Positions 1 to 7,634 of a DNA stretch of 64,000 nt are shown piece by piece. A model generated the notes under the pieces. That model was not told the DNA's origin and ran no database searches. It worked only from the letters and a program-made list of their open reading frames with translations. The DNA comes from Pseudomonas botevensis (GTDB taxonomy: Bacteria > Pseudomonadota > Gammaproteobacteria > Pseudomonadales > Pseudomonadaceae), in the NCBI RefSeq assembly GCF_019145475.1, contig NZ_JAHTKI010000013.1:1-64000 (forward strand). The letters run 5' to 3'. Each line of letters opens with the position of its first letter. Within the stretch, counting starts at the first letter, position 1. The translations under genes were made by a program, and so were the position numbers.

Positions 1-1393
1 TTACGACTTCGAAAAACCGAAGATCCTGCCCGAAGGCGCGGTCAAGTCCGCGTTCATGCCGGATCTGGAAGACTACGACTACCCCGGCCGCTTCACCACC
101 CGCGAGCGCGGCAAGCTGCTGTCGACCCGCGCCCTGGAGCGCCATCGCAGCGACTACACGCTGGTCGAGGGCAAGGGCGACGAGCCGACCCTGACCAGCG
201 GCCACTTCATGACCCTGGCCGAACACCCGCGCGCCGAATGGAATGACCTGTGGCTGCTGCTCGAAGTCCTGCACGAAGGCAAGCAGCCGCAGGTGCTCGG
301 CGAAAACGTCACCAGCGACGTCACCGACAACAAAAGCGACTTCCATCAGGGCTACCGCAACAGCTTCCTCGCCACCCCGTGGGATGCGCACTACCGCCCT
401 GCCCTCGAACACCCGAAACCGAAAGTCCTCGGCAGTCAGACCGCCATCGTCACCGGCCCGGCCGGTGAAGAAATCCACTGCGACCAGTACGGCCGCATCA
501 AAGTGCAGTTCCACTGGGACCGAGACGGCCAGGCCAACGACCAGACCACCTGCTGGCTGCGCGTCGCCAGCGGCTGGGCCGGCAGCGCCTACGGCGGCAT
601 CGCGATTCCGCGCATCGGCATGGAAGTCCTCGTCACCTTCCTCGAAGGCGACCCCGACCAGCCGCTGGTCACCGGCTGCCTGTACCACAAGGAAAACGTC
701 GTCCCCTACGACCTTCCGGCAAACAAGACCCGCAGCACCTTCAAGACCCTGAGTTCACCGGGCGGCAAGGGCTACAACGAGTTCCGCATCGAGGACAGAA
801 AAGGCGCGGAGCAGATCTACCTCCACGCCCAGCGCGACTGGGATGAAAACATCGAGCACGACCAGAAGATCCGCGTCGGCAACGAACGGCATGACACGGT
901 CGAGGCCAATGTGCTCAGCGAATTCAAGGTGGAAGAACACCGGATTACCTACCTGGATCGCAAAAGCGAAATGCGCGCGGACGACCACCTGACGGTGGGC
1001 GTGACCCAGCATGTGAAGGTGGGGACGGCGCAGTTTGTCGAGGCCGGGACGGAGATTCATTACCACGCGGGCGAGAAGGTGGTGGTTGAGGGGGCCATGG
1101 AGCTGACGGCCAAGGCTGGTGGCAGCTTTGTGAAGGTTGATGCGGGTGGTGTGACCATCAGCGGGGCTGACGTCAAGATCAACACGGGCGGCGCCCCTGG
1201 CGTAGGTACAGGAATCGGCATTCTGCCGCCGGTGATTCCGTGGCTCGCCGCCAATGACAAGGCAGGCGCCGTCCTTGTCCCGGCTGCCGTACAAATGGCC
1301 ATGGCCAAAGCGGCTCGTGCAACTGGCAATACTCGTTGCCCAATCTGTGAAGCCTGTCGTGAGGGCAAATGCGACATTGGAGCAACGGCATGA
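1..1393 (+). CDS. vgrG: Type VI secretion tip protein VgrG (5' partial)
   Basis: The reading frame is open from base 2, so the N-terminus lies outside the window. The visible part carries the VgrG gp5-like OB fold (HCDQYGRIKVQFHWDRDG, then the WLRVASGWAG and PRIGMEVLVTFLEGDPDQP stretches), followed by the repetitive beta-helix spike (HLTVGVTQHVKVGT onward). VgrG trimerises at the tip of the T6SS tube and carries effectors. After the spike there is an extension of about 60 residues ending in a Cys-rich stretch (CPICEACREGKC) that is not part of the usual core and may be a cargo or adaptor docking site. The stop codon overlaps the next start (ATGA). No other T6SS structural genes are visible, so this looks like an orphan vgrG island, although the left side is unseen. 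Confidence 0.95.
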   Translation, partial: YDFEKPKILPEGAVKSAFMPDLEDYDYPGRFTTRERGKLLSTRALERHRSDYTLVEGKGDEPTLTSGHFMTLAEHPRAEWNDLWLLLEVLHEGKQPQVLGENVTSDVTDNKSDFHQGYRNSFLATPWDAHYRPALEHPKPKVLGSQTAIVTGPAGEEIHCDQYGRIKVQFHWDRDGQANDQTTCWLRVASGWAGSAYGGIAIPRIGMEVLVTFLEGDPDQPLVTGCLYHKENVVPYDLPANKTRSTFKTLSSPGGKGYNEFRIEDRKGAEQIYLHAQRDWDENIEHDQKIRVGNERHDTVEANVLSEFKVEEHRITYLDRKSEMRADDHLTVGVTQHVKVGTAQFVEAGTEIHYHAGEKVVVEGAMELTAKAGGSFVKVDAGGVTISGADVKINTGGAPGVGTGIGILPPVIPWLAANDKAGAVLVPAAVQMAMAKAARATGNTRCPICEACREGKCDIGATA

Positions 1394-2214
1394 GCGATGC
1401 ACTCAATAACTGGCTGGGCGAGCAATCACGCCTCAACCGCGTCCTGATCCTGGCCCTCGACAGCCTCGCCGAACCGAACCCGGTCACCTCGCTGTACAGC
1501 GCAGGCGTGATGCAACGCTCCGTGCAGCTCTACCGACGCACCGAATTCGTCCAGTTCGCCGCCATCAGCCCCTGGCTGACTGAACTACAAAACCCGGGCA
1601 ATGACGCCTTCCGCCAACTGCTCGATGATCCACAGCGCAACTGGGGCTGGATCGGCAGCATGGACAAGGCCGACCTCGATAGCCTGACCCAACACTGGAT
1701 CGACCGCATGGTCATCGACGAAGACGGCGACCGTTCCCTGTTCCGCTTCCAGGACAACCGCGTACTCGCCCGCTGCCTGGGCAACCTGAAGGAAACCGAG
1801 TGGCCATTGTTGCTTGGGCCGATCAGCAGCGTGCTGTATTGGGACGAAGAACAGTGGAAGAGCGCGGATAACAGCCGGCCAGGAATGTATCAAGTACCTA
1901 CTCCTGAACCGTGGTTGCGCAATCCCGAGTCTGGCGAACAGGCCCGAAGCATTTTGCGTGAAAACCTGAAACGGTGGTTATTGACTTACCACCTTGAGGC
2001 AGCTGCTGTACTGGCTGAGACACGGACAGTCAGTGAGTGGCTGGAGGAGCAGCTCGATCTGCTTGATTCCTGGGGTTGGCAATTACCCGAACATAGAGAG
2101 TTGATGCTGAGTCGACGACTGTCAGAACAATGTATGCGGGAAGTCGCGTGGACTCCTTTAACAGGAGAAACACCTCAGGAGCATTTTGCAAGATGCCAGC
2201 AAGTGTTCGGTTGA
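1390..2214 (+). CDS. DUF4123 domain protein, T6SS effector adaptor
   Basis: A 274-residue protein whose N-terminal half fits the DUF4123 family: an opening segment on a single-residue 'LD' register (LILALDSLAEPNP), then WLTEL, the WGWIGSM stretch, and the FRFQDNRVLARCL core. DUF4123 proteins are dedicated adaptors that load a specific effector onto its cognate VgrG. The start at 1390 was chosen over an upstream ATG at 1369 because it gives the translationally coupled ATGA overlap with vgrG. Position between vgrG and the lipase gene fits a chaperone for that effector. The C-terminal third diverges from anything I recognise and probably sets effector specificity. Confidence 0.85.
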   Translation: MSDALNNWLGEQSRLNRVLILALDSLAEPNPVTSLYSAGVMQRSVQLYRRTEFVQFAAISPWLTELQNPGNDAFRQLLDDPQRNWGWIGSMDKADLDSLTQHWIDRMVIDEDGDRSLFRFQDNRVLARCLGNLKETEWPLLLGPISSVLYWDEEQWKSADNSRPGMYQVPTPEPWLRNPESGEQARSILRENLKRWLLTYHLEAAAVLAETRTVSEWLEEQLDLLDSWGWQLPEHRELMLSRRLSEQCMREVAWTPLTGETPQEHFARCQQVFG

Positions 2215-2266
2215 GCCGAAGAGTTTTTATCAATTAAGTTAAGAATATTCTCTCAGGAAGCAATAA

Positions 2267-3127
2267 ATGAGCAAGTTCAAGCTTTCACCCCACACAAAGC
2301 CATTATTGCTTCTAACGTTGTCTTTGCTGGGAGCCTGCACTTCAGCTGACCAAATCGTAAAAAGCAGCGTAGAAAGCGTGACCAACCATTACGGGGCTGA
2401 CTCTTTCAATTTGATAGCGACTGCCCCTGCCAACTTTGGATTGACCTCTAAATCACAATACTCGCCACAGGCTGGGCAACAATGTAAAACCTACCTCGCA
2501 GGTCTGGGAGGTGAGGTCACAAGCCAGCATCAAAAAACAGATAGTATTGATGTGAAGAGCATAGAACAAACTGCCAAATTCAATATCCCGCTCAATTACC
2601 ACGTAGCCGGATGCACTATGGAATTGACCCGGGTAGACGTCGCTATCGATGGTCACTATGGGACATCCCCATTGGATATTGGAGGCGATGTCGGCGGAAT
2701 ATCTGTTATAGCCGATACACTTACGGGGGGATTGACATCTTCTTCGTCTGCCAGCTCCGAATTTAGAGGCCTATGCACATGGATGTTTCAACTCAGCGTC
2801 GCACGCATCCAACAAGATGGAATCTCAAAAATATTATCATGCAACGCAGCTGATTCAGATTGGAGTGTGTCGTCTGACTACTTCGAGCGCAATAAACCCG
2901 GCGGGACAATTCCACGATCAAGCCTTAAAAACAAAGACGTAAAATTCACTTTTCGCCTATCAAAAGATGAAGAACCAAGTATGGACAATCGGTGGATTAA
3001 AACCGATAAAGGGTGGAAACCGTGTCAGGGAAGCGCAACATCTAATAGATGCCAAACACCTCCAGTTTTCAAGAAATTCAAAATGAACGGCCGCGAGTGC
3101 ACGGTATATCCAACTTGCACTGAATAA
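2267..3127 (+). CDS. Lipoprotein, candidate immunity protein for the lipase effector
   Basis: A 286-residue protein with a lipoprotein signal: basic N-terminus, hydrophobic run, and a lipobox LGAC with the lipidated Cys at residue 24. I do not recognise the mature domain; it has several Cys residues and ends with a Cys-rich tail (RECTVYPTCTE). The gene lies between the DUF4123 adaptor and the lipase, 11 bp before the latter. Periplasmic or lipoprotein immunity partners are usual for T6SS phospholipases (Tle/Tli pairs), so immunity is the best inference, but no sequence motif proves it. Codon use is clearly more AT-rich than vgrG or the downstream chromosome, suggesting acquisition together with the effector. 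An accessory or structural lipoprotein is the alternative. Confidence 0.6.
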   Translation: MSKFKLSPHTKPLLLLTLSLLGACTSADQIVKSSVESVTNHYGADSFNLIATAPANFGLTSKSQYSPQAGQQCKTYLAGLGGEVTSQHQKTDSIDVKSIEQTAKFNIPLNYHVAGCTMELTRVDVAIDGHYGTSPLDIGGDVGGISVIADTLTGGLTSSSSASSEFRGLCTWMFQLSVARIQQDGISKILSCNAADSDWSVSSDYFERNKPGGTIPRSSLKNKDVKFTFRLSKDEEPSMDNRWIKTDKGWKPCQGSATSNRCQTPPVFKKFKMNGRECTVYPTCTE

Positions 3128-3138
3128 GGATATTTCCT

Positions 3139-5367
3139 ATGACGGACCCATACCTGTGTGATAAAAGCGTCTGCCCCGCCAGGGGTAGCTGGATAAGTTT
3201 TAGATTGGTGGATGAGTTCGGTGACGGCAAGCCATACGCTGGCTTGAGCTATGAGTTGACCGACGCTGAGGGCCAAAAATACGACGGCAGCCTGGACGGT
3301 GATGGCTATGCCAAAGTCACCAATAATTACAAAGGCCCGGTGACGTTGACGTTAGCAAAACCTTATGCAGGCGGAGATGCTTGGTATGAAAACCTGGTCG
3401 ACCGAAAAGATTACCGAATACCCCTGACTGAGTTCCAGGTTGCTGCCGAAAAAACGCTACATCGCCCGATCGGCAGTACAGCTAAAAGTGGTGCTTATAG
3501 AGCATCTTCAGAAAAAGCTGAATATTACAATGTAGAAGTCGGACAGTTTGTGAAGTACAAGCGCCACTTGCCCTTTCCAGCAAAACTATCCAAACCCGTT
3601 CCTTATGGCTGGACAAAGCTTGCCTGTGACTTTGGCAAGGGGAAAATTCCAGACTATGGTACAGCGCTTCTACCAGATAAACATTACGTTCTAGAAGTAC
3701 GTGCTTTAAGGGCGTTCAGACCATTAATCTCTCTGGCACCTTCGTTCAGCGCTGTAAACCTTTATAATCTTTCGCTATTTGCTACGCTGAGTTATGGTGA
3801 ATTTGGTCAAACACCTGAAGATCCAAACGCCCCAAAAAAACCCGAAGATCCGAAATCGCCGGAACCTGGAGGCGAACTAAAATTCCCTATAGTAGGGACT
3901 ATCGGTCATGTGATTCAAACTTGCCTGGCCTGCTACCAAGAACCCATGCGTTATGCAGATGCTAAAACCATAAACTATCCAGTTGTTGAAGACGTACCGT
4001 ATTCAAGACGATTAGAAATAATTCCTTACGATCCTAAATCCTATAAAAACTCAAGCGAGCAGGAGACTCCATCGCAAGTTCACTTCTTTAATGATGAGCG
4101 TGGATATTCGTTAGACTCGAAGAAAACCGATACGCAAGCGTATGCAACTCACGACGATCGAATGATCCTGATTGCAATACGTGGAACGGCGGAAAAATGG
4201 GACGCCTTGCGTGACGGAGATGCGGAACAAGTCCCAATTAAAGACGGAACGGGGAAGGCTCACCAAGGATTTCACGATGCTTATGTAGTGTTACAACCTT
4301 TCATAATCAAATACCTCGAAAGATTTCGTACAAACAACCAGAGAGTTGTGGTTTGTGGCCACAGTCTGGGAGGCGCGATTGCACTGTTATTAGCTGAATG
4401 GATACGTCAAAACTATGATGATCAAGTAATTCTTTACACCTTCGGCTCCCCACGAGCAGGTGACGCGGACTTTGTCGAAAAAGCCAAACCTCTCGTTCAT
4501 CATCGAATTGTGAACAACAATGATCCCGTACCTAGCGTACCCGCAGCCTGGATGGATACCAAAAAGGCAGTTTGGGTCACTGGTGTTGCCGCCACTGTCA
4601 CTGGTGGGGTCGCTCCGATTGTAGGCGGAATTGTTTTCGGGGCCGGATTGAATCGATTCGGTGGAAAGCCATACCGTCATCACGGCATACAGCGTTATTT
4701 CACCCCGTTAAGGCTTCCAGGTAATCAGATGTCATCGGTTCTGTGGACTCCAGGTTGTGAAGGATATGAAGAGTCGGCAATGACACAGCTCTGTTATGCC
4801 AATGTCAAAAATAATGACACGCCGGAACGGAGCGGTTTCGGAGTACAAGTAATGAACGGAGCCGATCATACAATGCTCGGCGGATACATTCCTGCGTGCT
4901 GGGCGACATTACGTCGTTGGCAAGATACTCAAACTAGTGGTGGAAAAATCATTACTGCGCGCGAAGCGCTCAACTTACGGACTCAACTGAAATTCTACCG
5001 CTCTGAACTGGAAAAATGGCAGAGCAAACAACAAGTTGAATTTCCAGGCGGAACAATTGAAGGCAGACCTCAGGATCGCGCAACAGCTATTCAGAGAAGA
5101 TCGACCATGTCTGATCTGCAATCCCGCCAGAAAGAAATCGACCTCGCAGTGAGCCACAATAAAAAAGAACTCGAAAGCATCGAGTCCACCCTGAGAAATA
5201 TTGATTTATTGGAGCAAACCACCGTGGAGCTTTCCGATGTTTACGGCGATCGTGCCGAGTTGCCAGAACTGAAAGCTCAAATTGAACGATGGGCCAGTCA
5301 CAAAGAAAACCAAGCCATTGTTCGAGTCGCCCAAATTCCACAAGGTGCGATGACGAGCACGGTGTGA
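3139..5367 (+). CDS. Class 3 lipase, putative T6SS phospholipase effector (Tle2-like)
   Basis: A 742-residue protein. Residues 1-110 form an N-terminal domain with two early Cys residues and likely beta structure, a plausible VgrG/adaptor-binding module. The lipase class 3 domain spans roughly 335-600: the nucleophile motif CGHSLGGA gives Ser409, the FGSPRAGD stretch follows, NNNDPVPSVP gives Asp462, and GADHTMLGGY gives His577 as a plausible catalytic triad. A glycine-rich hydrophobic segment (about 475-505) between Asp and His could contact membrane. Residues 610-742 are helical and probably coiled coil. There is no signal peptide, as expected of a T6SS cargo. Architecture and context (vgrG, DUF4123, lipoprotein) resemble the Tle2 group typified by Vibrio TseL, but family assignment needs a profile search. 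Base composition is AT-rich like the upstream lipoprotein. Confidence 0.82.
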   Translation: MTDPYLCDKSVCPARGSWISFRLVDEFGDGKPYAGLSYELTDAEGQKYDGSLDGDGYAKVTNNYKGPVTLTLAKPYAGGDAWYENLVDRKDYRIPLTEFQVAAEKTLHRPIGSTAKSGAYRASSEKAEYYNVEVGQFVKYKRHLPFPAKLSKPVPYGWTKLACDFGKGKIPDYGTALLPDKHYVLEVRALRAFRPLISLAPSFSAVNLYNLSLFATLSYGEFGQTPEDPNAPKKPEDPKSPEPGGELKFPIVGTIGHVIQTCLACYQEPMRYADAKTINYPVVEDVPYSRRLEIIPYDPKSYKNSSEQETPSQVHFFNDERGYSLDSKKTDTQAYATHDDRMILIAIRGTAEKWDALRDGDAEQVPIKDGTGKAHQGFHDAYVVLQPFIIKYLERFRTNNQRVVVCGHSLGGAIALLLAEWIRQNYDDQVILYTFGSPRAGDADFVEKAKPLVHHRIVNNNDPVPSVPAAWMDTKKAVWVTGVAATVTGGVAPIVGGIVFGAGLNRFGGKPYRHHGIQRYFTPLRLPGNQMSSVLWTPGCEGYEESAMTQLCYANVKNNDTPERSGFGVQVMNGADHTMLGGYIPACWATLRRWQDTQTSGGKIITAREALNLRTQLKFYRSELEKWQSKQQVEFPGGTIEGRPQDRATAIQRRSTMSDLQSRQKEIDLAVSHNKKELESIESTLRNIDLLEQTTVELSDVYGDRAELPELKAQIERWASHKENQAIVRVAQIPQGAMTSTV

Positions 5368-5576
5368 GCGCTCCCGGTTCGAGCCTAGACCAAGAGCCAT
5401 GGGTAGATTCTCTACCCTCGGCCACCTCTACTAATGAGGTCTGATCAAACCGGTGATCGATGATTTTGCAGCGACCGCCAAACAACCTTCACCAACCACC
5501 GAATGCAGACAAGGCATTCGCTGCCCCGCATCCCGAAGAAAACCACCCCGCTCCCTGACAGCCGGCGTTCAGTCTG

Positions 5577-5593
5577 CTTAACCATCGCTTAAC
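5577..5593 (+). promoter_or_regulatory. Direct repeat CTTAAC-N5-CTTAAC upstream of DUF2790 gene
   Basis: Two identical hexamers separated by five bases (11-bp period) lie 115 bp before the DUF2790 start. This geometry is typical for OmpR-family response regulators that bind tandem half-sites on one face of DNA; PmrA boxes (CTTAAK-N5-CTTAAK) are close to it. A near-identical arrangement occurs upstream of the small secreted protein at 48763. The rest of the 5368-5708 gap shows nothing else I can support. Confidence 0.45.
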
Positions 5594-5708
5594 GCCGCAG
5601 TCAAAGACTCTACTGAACCGCACGCCCTCAGCCCGTTGCTGACGCCCAGTGCGGCAGGTCTGGCGTGTTTCACGCCGGACTTTCTTTCCGTCGCACGGGA
5701 GTCACTCA

Positions 5709-5978
5709 ATGAACATTCGCCCATTCCTGCTCACCATCGCCATCATCTGCACCGCGTTCACCGGACTGGCCCAGGCCAACGACAGCACAACCACCTCCAA
5801 AGCCGTGCCTTACGAGTACGGCATGCCGCTGCACGTGGCCAAGGTCATTTCGATGAGCGAACCACAAACGCAACAGTGCAAAGTGATTACCGCCGACATG
5901 AAGTACATCGACAACACCGGCAAACCCGAGGAAATCAGTTACCGGAAAATGTCTGACGCCTGTGACTTCCAGAACTGA
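5709..5978 (+). CDS. Small secreted DUF2790 protein
   Basis: An 89-residue protein with a Sec signal peptide ending near AQA (residue 22-24). The mature part matches DUF2790, a family largely limited to Pseudomonas: YGMPLHVAKVISMSEP, then a central Cys, MKYIDNTGKPEEISYR, and a terminal Cys, so a single disulfide is likely. The function of the family is unknown. The start at 5709 was chosen because it begins the signal peptide and has a GGGAG site upstream; a longer frame from 5649 has no purpose. It appears monocistronic. Confidence 0.85.
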   Translation: MNIRPFLLTIAIICTAFTGLAQANDSTTTSKAVPYEYGMPLHVAKVISMSEPQTQQCKVITADMKYIDNTGKPEEISYRKMSDACDFQN

Positions 5979-6068
5979 CAGAAAGCTCTGATTTGCGTGT
6001 TGGCGGTAGTCGTGTGAGGAGTGTCGGAGTTATTCTCAAGACCCTCCTCACTGCCGCAAGGATTCGCC

Positions 6069-6467
6069 ATGCAGTTGTCGTTTCGCACGTTGTCGGGCAT
6101 CACTTCTTCGCTGTGTTTTCTACTGGCCCTGATCTGGGGCTTTTTACCGGATGGGTTGCTGGCGATCTGGAGCATTGAATACTCCGAGGGGACAGGTTTC
6201 GTCGCGCGGCGCAGTGCGGTGCTGTTCGCGGCGCTGGGAGTGATGTTTTATCTGGTGCGCAACGCACCGCCGTCGATGGCGCGCAATGCGCTGAGCAGCG
6301 GTTTCATCGTCGGTTGCCTGGGCTTGGCCGTGCTGGGTTTCGGCGAATGGCTCAATGGCCACGCCGGACCGGGGATTCTGCTGGCGGTGGTGGTCGAGCT
6401 CGCGCTGGGTCTTGGTTTCGTGCAGGCCCGGCGCGTGACGGTCGAACTGAGTGAAACGGTCGGTTAA
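6069..6467 (+). CDS. Small integral membrane protein
   Basis: A 132-residue protein with about four hydrophobic segments: residues about 8-26 and 46-62, and two in the second half around 75-92 and 100-118. I see no catalytic motif and do not recognise the family beyond a conserved membrane protein of unknown function. The start at 6069 is preceded by AAGGA at proper spacing and is favoured over the frame opening at 6021. Its 3' end overlaps the convergent DUF1652 gene by 4 bp. Confidence 0.7.
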   Translation: MQLSFRTLSGITSSLCFLLALIWGFLPDGLLAIWSIEYSEGTGFVARRSAVLFAALGVMFYLVRNAPPSMARNALSSGFIVGCLGLAVLGFGEWLNGHAGPGILLAVVVELALGLGFVQARRVTVELSETVG

Positions 6468-6733
6468 ACGGCTTTAGATCGCGGTGTGAAATGATGCGAC
6501 GCGGTATGTTGCGCCAGATCGGTACGCAGCCCGGCGATCAGATCGTTGATTTCGCGGCAGCCATTGAGCTGGCTCGCATCGATACCGCTGACCAGCAGAT
6601 CAACCTGATCGGTCTGGTGATCGCCGAAAACCTTGACGGTCATCGACAGATCCGGGGACAGCGTGCATTGGCAGCGTTTCGGCAGAAAACTGCTTTCAAT
6701 GATGTTACGAAGTTCCAAGGCAGACAAAAACAT
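6464..6733 (-). CDS. DUF1652 domain protein
   Basis: An 89-residue cytoplasmic protein resembling the Pseudomonas DUF1652 family: MFLSALELRNIIESSFLP at the N-terminus, CQCTLSPDLSMTVKVF, and a DLLVSGI stretch near a conserved ELxxLR-like helix. The function is not known. The start at 6733 is supported by GGAGAGG about eight bases upstream; an upstream extension to 6769 is unlikely. It converges on the membrane protein gene with a 4-bp overlap. Confidence 0.75.
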   Translation of the reverse strand: MFLSALELRNIIESSFLPKRCQCTLSPDLSMTVKVFGDHQTDQVDLLVSGIDASQLNGCREINDLIAGLRTDLAQHTASHHFTPRSKAV

Positions 6734-7103
6734 GGCGAATCCTCTCCTTTTTGTAAGACTGCCAATCAAGTATTCACATCGACCGCTTTAACTGACCCGC
6801 TACGGGTGTATCCCCGCTGTTCCCTGGGTGCGAAAAGTGGCTGTACTGCGAAATGCCCATTGGAGTGTAGGCGCCCAAACCCGGTGCGCCGCACCAAATA
6901 GACGCATAAAGCATGCCTTTCATCGGGTAGTTTCGGGCCTCATGAAATCAAGCACTTGGCGGCATGGCCAGTATTTGGCCAGTTGCAAAATGCAAGAATC
7001 GGCCGCTGTGGCACTGCATTCTGCAACCCGCCGCCGGTTTGCATTCGACGCCCACGACAGTAAGAATGCCCACTGACCACCCTACACCCGCCAGGAGGCT
7101 TTC
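6734..7103. other. 370-bp gap without a supported gene
   Basis: Short frames here (for example 6828-7076) have Arg/Ala-rich translations without a ribosome binding site or recognisable family and look like noise. The region must hold the divergent promoters of the DUF1652 gene and ecotin, but I see no convincing -10/-35 pair or operator. Confidence 0.5.
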
Positions 7104-7586
7104 ATGGGTTCTTTACGCGTTTATGCGACCACCGGGCTGATGCTCGCCAGCCTCTGCACCCTCGCCAACGCGGCCAGGCTCGAAGACACCGCGCCTTATC
7201 CGAAGGCCGAAGCCGGTTTCACCCGCCAGGTCATTCACCTGCCGCAACAGGCTGAGGAAGAAAACTTCAAAGTCGAAATCCTCGCCGGCAAAACCCTTGA
7301 AGTCGATTGCAATCGCCAGCACCTGGGCGGAACGCTGGAAGAGAAAAACCTCGAAGGCTGGGGCTATCCGTTCTACCGACTGGAGAAAGTCAGCGGTCCG
7401 GTGAGCACGATGATGGCCTGCCCAGGCAACAAGAAAATCCGCAAATTCGTCCCCGTGACCGGCGACGGCTTCACGTTGCGCTACAACAGCAAACTGCCGG
7501 TGGTGATTTACGCGCCGCAGGACGTCGAAGTCCGCTACCGCATCTGGTCGGCTTCGGACAAGGTCGGCACCGCCATTACCGAGTAG
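7104..7586 (+). CDS. eco: Ecotin, periplasmic serine protease inhibitor
   Basis: A 160-residue protein with a signal peptide ending around residue 23 (ANA). The mature protein aligns by eye with E. coli ecotin over its full length: APYPKAEAGFTRQVI, the VDCN and LEGWGYPFY stretches, the reactive loop PVSTMMACP and LRYNSKLPVVIYAP. Met103 corresponds to the P1 residue (Met84 of E. coli ecotin), so trypsin-, chymotrypsin- and elastase-like enzymes are expected targets. Cys69 and Cys106 would form the loop-bracing disulfide. Ecotin dimerises in the periplasm and protects against host or predator serine proteases. A GGAGG site precedes the ATG. A terminator follows, so it is monocistronic. Confidence 0.95.
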   Translation: MGSLRVYATTGLMLASLCTLANAARLEDTAPYPKAEAGFTRQVIHLPQQAEEENFKVEILAGKTLEVDCNRQHLGGTLEEKNLEGWGYPFYRLEKVSGPVSTMMACPGNKKIRKFVPVTGDGFTLRYNSKLPVVIYAPQDVEVRYRIWSASDKVGTAITE

Positions 7587-7598
7587 TCGAACCACTTA

Positions 7599-7629
7599 CG
7601 GCGCTTTTTTCAAAGCGCCGTTTCTTTTG
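7599..7629 (+). terminator. Rho-independent terminator after ecotin
   Basis: Perfect arms CGGCGCTTT and AAAGCGCCG around a TTTC loop, followed by TTTCTTTTG. It lies between the convergent eco and threonine dehydratase genes. Confidence 0.85.
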
Positions 7630-7634
7630 CTGTT

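Noticed and set aside
5371..5395. GGTTCGAGCC reminiscent of a tRNA T-arm
   Set aside because: No acceptor stem, D-arm or anticodon arm can be folded around it.
6828..7076. Small frames between the DUF1652 gene and ecotin
   Set aside because: No ribosome site, no domain and overlapping alternative frames.
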